From positions 372,260-436,259 of the forward strand of contig BCKL01000024.1 in assembly GCA_001600635.1 (NCBI GenBank): a DNA stretch of 64,000 nt. The letters are read 5' to 3'. Both the position numbers and the translations under genes were made by a program. Positions 56,536 through 64,000 of the stretch are shown here, piece after piece. Source of the DNA: Leucosporidium creatinivorum. Its lineage: Eukaryota > Basidiomycota > Microbotryomycetes > Leucosporidiales > Leucosporidiaceae. Numbering within the stretch: position 1 is the first letter of the stretch; every line of letters begins with the position of its first letter. Below the pieces are notes generated by a model that did no database searches, had not been told where the DNA came from, and was given only the letters and a program-made list of their open reading frames with translations.

Positions 56536-57452
56536 AATGAGCAAAATGGCTCGGCGGCGCGAAGCTCGGCGATAGCTAGATCGTTGCTAGCTCGGCGACT
56601 GAGGGTACAGGCCGCCCGTCAGCACGTCCAGGGAAGCTCACATGTTCTACGAAGCTGTCTGCTTGACGAGGGACCGAGTTGGTTGCATTTATTTCGTCCG
56701 GTTGGCCATTCATCATCCTCGAGCTCGGCGAAGGCGCTGAATGCCGCTTTAAGCCCCACTCCCTGCCTCACCTCGTCCGCGATCAGTGCTGATCAAGTAT
56801 AATTGTGCCTATCCCCCGTTGGAAGTGCCATTGCCAGCCCATTGAGCGAGCAGAGGGTGAGGAGAAGGAAAAGTCGGCGCTCGAGCAGAGAGCGGCCCGT
56901 GAATTTCAAGAGCGGGACGTCCGGAGCTCGCTGTGGCTTGACGGGTAGCTTGGCGCGCATAGATGAGTTGGTGTTGCTGATCTTCGTCTTCATCAGGCCT
57001 ACTCGGAGTCACACAAAGCTTTGCCCAAGCGAGCGGCCAGCGCCAGACGGCGCGCTTCACCTAACTCAGAGCCGAGGTCTGGTTCCCCAGCTGTCTGCGA
57101 TGCTCTGACGTCGCGCCGTTGACAGTCAGAACGTTCAAACCCATTTCAAGAGTGTTCTCTTGGCCAGCTTCAAGCTGAGACGAGACGAAAGCGAGCTCGG
57201 CGGAAGAAGCTCGGCGGTAGGGAGAGGGCAAAGTGCTGCCTTCGCATGCCCCGGAGCATCGTTGAGGGACACCCTGCCGTTTATGAAATGAAACTCGACT
57301 GTGGTGCACTGTCGTGCTGGCGATGGCTCGCTCGCAAGTTCCTGCAGCGCTGCCCCGCCGAGAAAGCCGAAAAACGATCAATGTACTGTGGTAGACAGTC
57401 ACAAGCTGCCCAAAAAAAATCAGGACTTACATACAACGGTTCTCGAAGGCGC
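56536..57452. other. Spacer between copper-fist copies
   Basis: About 0.9 kb without a supported gene and without obvious copies elsewhere in the window. Together with copy 1 it makes the 1617-base offset. Confidence 0.5.
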
Positions 57453-58075
57453 ACAGTCCTCATCGCAGTGCTGTAGCAAGGCGGAAGAGTAGCAGAATAC
57501 AGGCGGTCTGTGCTTGCCGGGGGGGGGGGGGACAAGGAGTGAAATTTTCGGAGTTGGCTTCTTGAAAACAGCTGAGAGCGACTTGATCTCGAGCCACGAG
57601 GTTGGACTACAGGAAACAACAAGAAGACGGTTTGTTGCTCAGCCGAGAGATCTAATCGGACAAGATCACATTTTCCCTCTCGTCTCAGGCTTGGACCCGT
57701 CGCCATTCCTTCCTAAGTCATCGAAGCCTTCTCGCTGCACCTGAACACGCCTAAGCGCTCCTCAAGATGGTCTTGATTGATGGCGTCAAGGTGAGTAGTA
57801 TTCTGTATCCCTCCCTTCCCTTATAGAGCCACCCGACCCTTCCGTACCGCTGAGCAACGCTGACTCGCTCTCTCTTCTCGTCGTCCTCAGTACGCCTGCC
57901 AATCTTGCGTGAAGGGTCATCGGTCCAGCAAGTGCACACATACTACGCGCACCCTCGTAGAGATCAAGAGTAAGCCCTACAGCTAGATGAACTCGCGACT
58001 CGCTCTCTTCCGCCCGCGCCGCCCACCCTCTCTGATCAGCGGCTAACGAATCGCCGTGGCGTTGCTCGACCACAG
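57453..58075 (+). repeat. Duplicated 5' segment of the copper-fist gene, copy 2
   Basis: Promoter, exon 1, intron 1, exon 2 and intron 2 of the complete copper-fist gene, matching copy 1 upstream. A poly-G run (about 12) lies near 57520. Confidence 0.9.
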
Positions 58076-60190
58076 AGAAGGGTCGTCCAACGTCGCAGTG
58101 CTCTCACTGTAGAGATCTTCGCAAAACTCGAGCGGTACATGGAAGATGCGACTGCGCGGCAAGGGACACAGAAGGTGAGTCGCCGAACGCGCGGGGTATT
58201 GTTCGGTGCAGAAAAGCTGACGGATGAGGACGCTACAGAGCGACCAAAAGCCAAAGTACTCAAGAATGGTATCGCCGACCTTGCTCAGCTGGCTGCCGAG
58301 TCCGCCGAAGCAGGTGCGCCATTTCGCAAGCGCCGAGGAAGCCGAGCTGATGTCCATGTTCGCTGCAGGTCCATCTTCGCTCGCTGCATCATCTACCAAC
58401 GTAGCTCCCGCTTGCGACTGCAACCAGAGCGGTAACTGCAGCTGCTGCACCGTCCTCTCGCGCGCGGGCAAGAAAGCTCCTTCAACTCCCGCCCTCTCCG
58501 AATCACCTTCCTCGCCGACCGGATCCTCGGCCTCGATCAAGGGCGACCATAATCTCCCCCCTCTTCTTATGCCCCCTGCACCTGCCCCTCACTTCTACTA
58601 CCCAACGACCTCGGCGCCGTTCAACCCCTACCAGCAGCTTCCTCTCCCTTCTCCTCACCAGCAAGGCTACTTCCCCCTCGCTTCCACCTCGCAAATCGCC
58701 AACGGCTTCGTGCCCCAGCAGAACCCCTTCGGATCGACTACACCTGCCGGCACTCCTCCCATCTCGGGCTTCCCTCCTCAAGCTCCGACACCCTCCTACG
58801 CTTCGTCCACCTTCCCCATCCGGTCGGGCTATCCTTCGCCCTACATGGGTCCCTCCTCATACTTCCCTACCCCTCTTTACAACAGCATGAACCCCTACAC
58901 CTATCCCTCCGCTCAACCGACCTCAGCTTGTTTCGGCGGCGACTCGTGCATCTGCGGCGGCTGCGCTCATCAGGATCCACTCCGCTACAACACCCCGATG
59001 GCGATGCCCAGCGCACCAAGAGCGATCTCGTGCCCCTGCGATGAGGGCAGGGAGCAGGTCCCCGGCGCTGTCAGGTCGTGTTGCGGAGGAGCGCTCGCTC
59101 AGCTTCAAGCGGCGCAGGCGGCGGGCATGAGCATGGAGCAGCTGATGAGGACGATGGTGCAGGGATGCGCGTTGAACCTGCCGCCAATGCAGTGGCCTCA
59201 GCAGCAGCAGACGATGCCTTATCAGCAGCAGCCGATGGGAGGGGAGCTGGGATTCGCGCCGACGATGTCAATAACGGGAGGAGCAGGTCTACCACCGCTC
59301 TCGCAGCGTTGGGGGAGCAATGCGGGTGCAGTACAGGCCAGCGCCATGTTGATGGGGAACTACAACTCGGAGTCGGAGCAGCAGCCTCGCGTGAGTCGCT
59401 GCTTCGGCGCTGAATCTCGCGCTCCTCAAGCTGACCTCTTGCACAGCAGTGGACCGCTCCCGACCAGACCATCAAGCGCAAGGCTACGACCTGTCCCTCG
59501 CCGACCTACCCCTCCTCCTCGGGCTCTCGCACCCCTTCCGCCCCCCTCTGGTCAGGCGGCATCTCGTCGCCTTCCTCGCCTCAATCCTCCGTCGGCCTGT
59601 CCCTCAACTTTGACGACATGAACCTCGAGAACGTTGAGCTAGGGTGCGGCGGCGGATGCTCCTGCGTGCAACAATGCGACTGCAAGGGTGCCGGGAAGCA
59701 GGAAGGCGCGCCGAGCAGAGGCGCCGAGGGCGACATCGAGGAGCTCGTTCTCGCTGCCCCTCCATGTCGAGGCATCAAGATGAAGGCTCGCGTGCAGCCG
59801 GAGGACTCGATCAGCTATCGAACTTACAACCGACCGTCTCGCCGTCGTCGCACGGGCCAATCACCCCTCACCATCGAATGCCTCCCCGAGCCCACCTCCG
59901 CGCCCTCTCCTCCTTCCGCCTCCCTCGCCGCTCATGTTCCAGCACCCACTCCCGGCTTCTTCGGCCTTCCCACTTCGCTCGGCATGGACTCCTCCTTCGA
60001 CGACTTCGGCCTCTCCCTCGACTCGATGACCGCCGCCGACATTGAGGGCTTCGGCATGGGAGGGCAGCAGCAGCAGCAGCCGTACGAGCAGTCGGCGGCG
60101 GACACGGTAGCGGTGACAGGAGGAGTACTCGAGTCGCCCAAGCTGCCCTACTTGCAGATGGCCGAGCTCATCGCCGCTGGTTTCTGCTGA
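57767..60190 (+). CDS. Copper-fist transcription factor (Ace1/Cuf1-type)
   Basis: Copper-sensing nuclear transcription factor of the copper-fist family. Exons 57767-57790, 57891-57969, 58076-58174, 58239-58313, 58369-59390 and 59447-60190 give 680 residues. Residues 1-40 form the zinc module (MVLIDGVKYACQSC, C23/H25), followed by the minor-groove element KKGRPTSQCSHCRDL and RKTRAVHGRCDCAARDTE. Further Cys clusters come later: CDCNQSGNCSCCTVL, CFGGDSCICGGCAHQ, CPCDEGREQ with RSCCGG, and GCGGGCSCVQQCDCKGAG, which are candidate copper-binding or sensing sites. The centre is Pro/Ser/Tyr-rich and there is a short Gln tract (GGQQQQQPY) near the end. By family, it would activate copper-uptake or copper-detoxification genes; which of these cannot be told from this sequence. 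Its 5' part is duplicated 1.6 kb upstream. Confidence 0.9.
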
Positions 60191-60574
60191 GGAGGAGGAG
60201 GAGAGGAGCTGTCTATAGTACCGATGTCTTGAGAGTGTTGCCCTTTTGTACTCCTCTACACTCCATAGTTTTACGTTATCCACTACTTCGCCTCAAGGCG
60301 AATGGCTGAGACGTAGCGAAAGAGTTCGCCGAAGCGAATGAGCGCCGAGCCGATTGCCGCTCGAATTGGACAGGCCACGCGGTATCGACGAAGGTACAGC
60401 TCCATCTGGCGACCGAACATACCACCAGGGAAGACCAAAGCTTGCTCGATCTCTCAATGACTGCTCGCTCACTCGCCATGCTCGGCGAAGACTGATAGAA
60501 CGATTCCTGATTCCTTGTGAGGCATAAGGGACCTCGTCTCCTTCTGATACTCAATAATGATGATTCACTCTTGC

Positions 60575-63500
60575 CTAGTTCGTGAAGAGAGCCCTGAAGA
60601 GCTTGACGTGCCAAGGAGCGAGAGCGCGCTCGGCGCGGTACTCGCGCATCTCCTCGACGGTGAGCCATGACTTGCGACCGGTCTGGAGGTAAGAACCGAG
60701 GCGTCAACATCTTCGTGAGAGGCGAAGAGGCGACCGGCAAGCCGCCAAGGAGGCATTGAGGAGATCGAAGGCCGAAACTCACGTCGAGGTCAATATCCTT
60801 GAGAGCCTTGGGGAGGGTACGCTTCCAGACGAAGACGATGATCCAGATTCCCAGGAGGATGGGAGCGGCGAGGTAGGCGAGGAAGAAGTCTTGCACGGCC
60901 TGGCGAGGATCCTCCGACCTTCCTCCGATCGGCCAGACAGCCTAGGGAGAGGGAAGAAGGGTCAGCTTCAAGCGTCGGTGAGGTGTGAGGTCACACCGGG
61001 AACTATCGACGTACGATGTAGAACTGGATGCACGCTGGAAGTCAGCGCACTGAAGAGAGTCGAGCGAATGCTCGGCGTTGTCTCACCTGAGCAATGAGGA
61101 CCAAGACGACAAGGACGCAGCCGAAAATTGAGCCATAGATACCTCCCATAGCGCGGAAGGGAAGCTCCTCGACCGAATGGCCTGATGAACAAGACGGGGA
61201 TGTCAGCTCGGCGCAGCAATCCAGCCTTCAACAACTTGGGGGCGCACCCTGAAGCTTCCAAGCCATGCGGAAGCTGTAGGAGAGCAAACGTAAGTGGATG
61301 ACGGAGCCAAGATCTGAGCACGTGACGTACCGAATGTGACAGAGGCAGATAGCTCTACGGAAGCGAACGCCGGACATCAGCGCCGAGCTCCATAAGGGTG
61401 ATGCAGGGAGGAATTGCTGTGACTCACCCCCAAGTGAACAAGGTACTCAGACCGGAAAGAGCGAGAAGCCAGTTGAAGACATCCTAGAAGAGCAAGCAGA
61501 CGCATGCAATGTCGAAGGGAGAGAGGAACGAGCCAGGTCAGCGCGCGCCGAAGGTGGGTCAATGTCGAGGCCTTACCGGTCCCGAGGCGGAGACGTTCAC
61601 GTAGGCGATCTGTAGAGATGTATGAGTATTCGGCGCGAGATCGAGAAACGCTGGAGAGCGCTTACAGGACCCCAGGCGAGCACGAAGAGCACCGACCAGA
61701 GAGGGCGACCGGACTTGTCGACGTAGGAGAACACGCGAGGAGCATATCCCGTCTCGGCGAGAGCTGTGAGGACACGAGATCCAGCGTAGACGCAGGAGAG
61801 ACCGATGGAGAGGACCGAGATGCAGATGGTGACGTTGATGAGGTGGTTGAGTCCAGCAATGCCGGCCTTGTCGATCATGATAACGAAGGGAGAGGTTCCA
61901 GCAGTTCCATCATTTCCACCGAGGAGGCGCTCGTCGTTGTAAGGGAGGTTGAGACCGATAATGAGGAGGGAGCTGGATCGCCGAGAAGAGCTAGAGTTAG
62001 TGTCAAGATTTGTGAGGGGATGGGACAGCGGACACACGAGAGGTAGATGACAGTGATGCGCCAGAAGGTTCCCTTGACCGCAGCGGGCATGGTCTTGCGT
62101 GGATCGGGCGTCTCGGTAGCGGCAAGACCAACGAGCTCGGTTCCGGCTGAGAGAAGGCGGGGAGAGAGCTAATTAGCTCGGCTCGGTAAAGTGCAGCAAC
62201 CAAGATTTTGAGCACGCGCAGAGCCCGTTCAGCTCCCCTGGGCTTCAAACAGCGACCAGACTCACCGAAAGAGAAAGCGGCGGTGACGAAAACGGCGCAT
62301 ACTCCCTTAAACCCATTCGCGAGCGGTCCAGGATCCCTCCAGTATCTTCCTCCAACGTAAGACGTGTAGCTCCCATCCCCTGTGTCGGGTCCAGCTCCGC
62401 AGTTGACGACCTGTTTCGGCGAGTGCATCAGCGCCGAGCTCGCTTGATTGAGGGAGAGGTTTCGTACGATGCCGATGAAAATGAACATAACTACAACGAA
62501 GAGCTTGAGGCAACTTGACCAGAACTCTTCCTCGGCGAAGCTGTAGTAGAGGGGAAGAGCAAGGTCAGCCTTCGAAGATCATCGCCGAGCCCGAGCCCAC
62601 CCAGGCGTCTTGAGGGCAGTCGACGTACCCGAGAGTGCCGAAAATGTTGATGAAGATGATAAGGAACCAGAAGCTACGGCATGGAGAGCGTTAGTGAGCA
62701 TGTCATCAGCGACCGTCTGCTCGGTGACCGTCTGTTCGGCGCCGGCGAAGTGCTCAGCGTCACCAACGCTGTCTAATACTTACATGGTGATCCAGCCGGC
62801 AATCGGCACGCCGCCCGTCCAATATTGTACAGTGATACCAGCGGCAGTGAGCTCGACGGGAAGAGTGACCGTCCATTGAACTGTGAACGAAAGCTGAGTT
62901 TAGCCCGAGCGGTAGAGAGACATGCCGCTTGCGGGAAGAGAGACGCACGCAAGTAGTTCCAGCCGAGAGAAACACCGAAACCCTCGTCGAGGAAGCGGAT
63001 AGCTCTAAGAAGGGAGAAAGGTTAGTCTGCGGTCGCCGAAATCCATTCGACGATGAAGAATAGGACATACAATGTGTAGAAGCCTCCACTGACGGGGTAC
63101 ATGATACACATCTCTCCGAGACATTGAGTGACGTTGATGAGCATCTGTACGAGGGTCAGCGAAGGCGGGCGAGGGAGGTCAGTCTTCGGCGTTCGTTCGG
63201 ATCAGTCGAGAGACCACTCACGATTCCGATGAGTGACCAGGCGATAAGGATTCCGAGGGGTCTGTACAAGTGTCGTCAGCGAGGCTGCCTGGGAGCGTAC
63301 AGCGAGAGGCGGCGCACCCTCCGTTGCGAAGAGCTGAAGGCAGTGAGCAGGCAGCGCTCGTTTCTGGCAGTTTACAGCCCATCCGCACGTCGCAAAGAGC
63401 TCACCTTGACCACTGCCGATGAAGAGTCCGGTTCCGATGGAGCCTTTGAAGCGAGCGAGCTAAGGTCAGTCGCCGAGCCGAGAATGGCGAAGCTCGGTCG

Positions 63501-63970
63501 CGAGCTCTGGAGAGCGACTCACCTCCGACGGCGATCATCTGCAGGTGACTGATAGTTGCATACAGCGCGTGAGCTTGCTATTAAGATTTACTTCGCCTCG
63601 TATCGCTCGAAAAGCGGGACGTCGCTTTAGCGCAAGAGCGGAGGGTGAACTCACCGAGGCTTCATCTTCTGCTGAAGCATAGGGTTGGACCCCTCCTTAA
63701 GAGGATCGATGTTTGCTGCCTGTCCGGAGACTTTGAGACCTCTGTGGATGTTGGAACGATAGCGTGAGCTTCGGCGCTTCGGCGAACGGGGTCAACTGAT
63801 TCTCACCCGGTGGTGCCGGGAGCGCGCTTGTAGGATTCAAAGCTGAGTCCCGCTCGAGTCCAGATAGACTCCTTGCTAGGATCGTAGAACTGTTGCTGAG
63901 GGGCGGAGGTGGTCGACGTGAAGACGTCGTCGCTCCCTTCCTTCCCCGAGTGCCTCTTGTCGTCGCTCAT
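60575..63970 (-). CDS. Amino acid permease (AAT/YAT family)
   Basis: Plasma-membrane amino acid/proton symporter of the fungal YAT group (Gap1/Agp/Dip5-like, amino acid permease domain). The start MSDDKRHSGKEGSDD leads through a hydrophilic N-terminus (FYDPSKESIWTRAGLSFESY) into about 12 membrane segments split over some 15 exons with introns of 50-120 bases. Diagnostic parts are GGRYWRDPGPLANGFKGVCA, VFVTAAFSF, AGTELVGLAATETPDPRKTM, HLINVTICISVLSIGLSCVY, GSRVLTALAETGYAPRVFSY and VDKSGRPLWSVLF. The C-terminus ends with KSWLTVEEMREYRAERALAP and HVKLFRALFTN. The substrate range cannot be read from the sequence. The gene looks complete, with its ATG only 31 bases from the window end. Confidence 0.88.
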
Positions 63971-64000
63971 TGATGGTGTCTGTTCGTGAAGTGGCGAATG

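Overview
The window looks like nuclear DNA of a basidiomycete yeast, probably Pucciniomycotina/Microbotryomycetes (Rhodotorula/Leucosporidium-like). The evidence is GC-rich sequence, many short introns (GTGAGT/GTGCGT donors, a gctgac or gctaac branch-site-like motif, then cag), and a divergently transcribed HD1/HD2 homeodomain pair of the basidiomycete mating-type kind. The class assignment is inference; no marker gene fixes the species.

Layout. (1) 1-15.6 kb: the HD mating-type locus (HD1 at 7317-6019 on -, HD2 at 7537-8997 on +, 219 bp apart) next to a mitochondrial carrier gene (5673-4019, -). It is flanked by inverted copies of a duplicated F-box-protein module (A1+B1 on + at the left edge, A2 on - at 9.4-11.3 kb). 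Beyond lie a gapped gene for a secreted protein with repeated exons (13095-11902, -) and a third F-box copy, A3. (2) 15.6-19.5 kb: about 3.9 kb with no gene I can support. (3) 19.5-31.6 kb: a secreted parallel beta-helix protein, a Ser/Pro-rich orphan, a divergent pair of ribosomal protein genes (eS28/uS7), and two more distant F-box paralogues. (4) 31.8-47.7 kb: two full A+B F-box modules in inverted orientation, bracketing TMEM256/DUF423, NOP6-like, ESS2-like and mitochondrial aspartate aminotransferase genes. (5) 48.4-64 kb: uracil phosphoribosyltransferase, a NOP13-like nucleolar RRM protein, a membrane-anchored steryl-ester-hydrolase-like lipase, a copper-fist transcription factor with a duplicated truncated 5' copy upstream, and an amino acid permease.

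The HD pair probably supplies the two subunits of the heterodimeric regulator that forms after mating of compatible cells. No pheromone or STE3 receptor gene is visible here. The flanking F-box family has ten members. Four are intact by splice-aware reading (A2, A3, B4, G1) and six carry one obvious lesion each (A1, B1, A4, A5, B5, G2). All share the same gene architecture, ending in a tiny last exon that completes a conserved R-R/Y-F-F-T-D tail. The inverted modules and family decay around a mating-type locus are the most unusual structure in the window. The copper-fist duplication, whose second exon differs from the full gene only at synonymous sites, is the second.

All exon coordinates were read by eye from splice signals and paralogue comparison, without transcript data. 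Labels A1-A5, B1, B4, B5, G1 and G2 are working names used only here.
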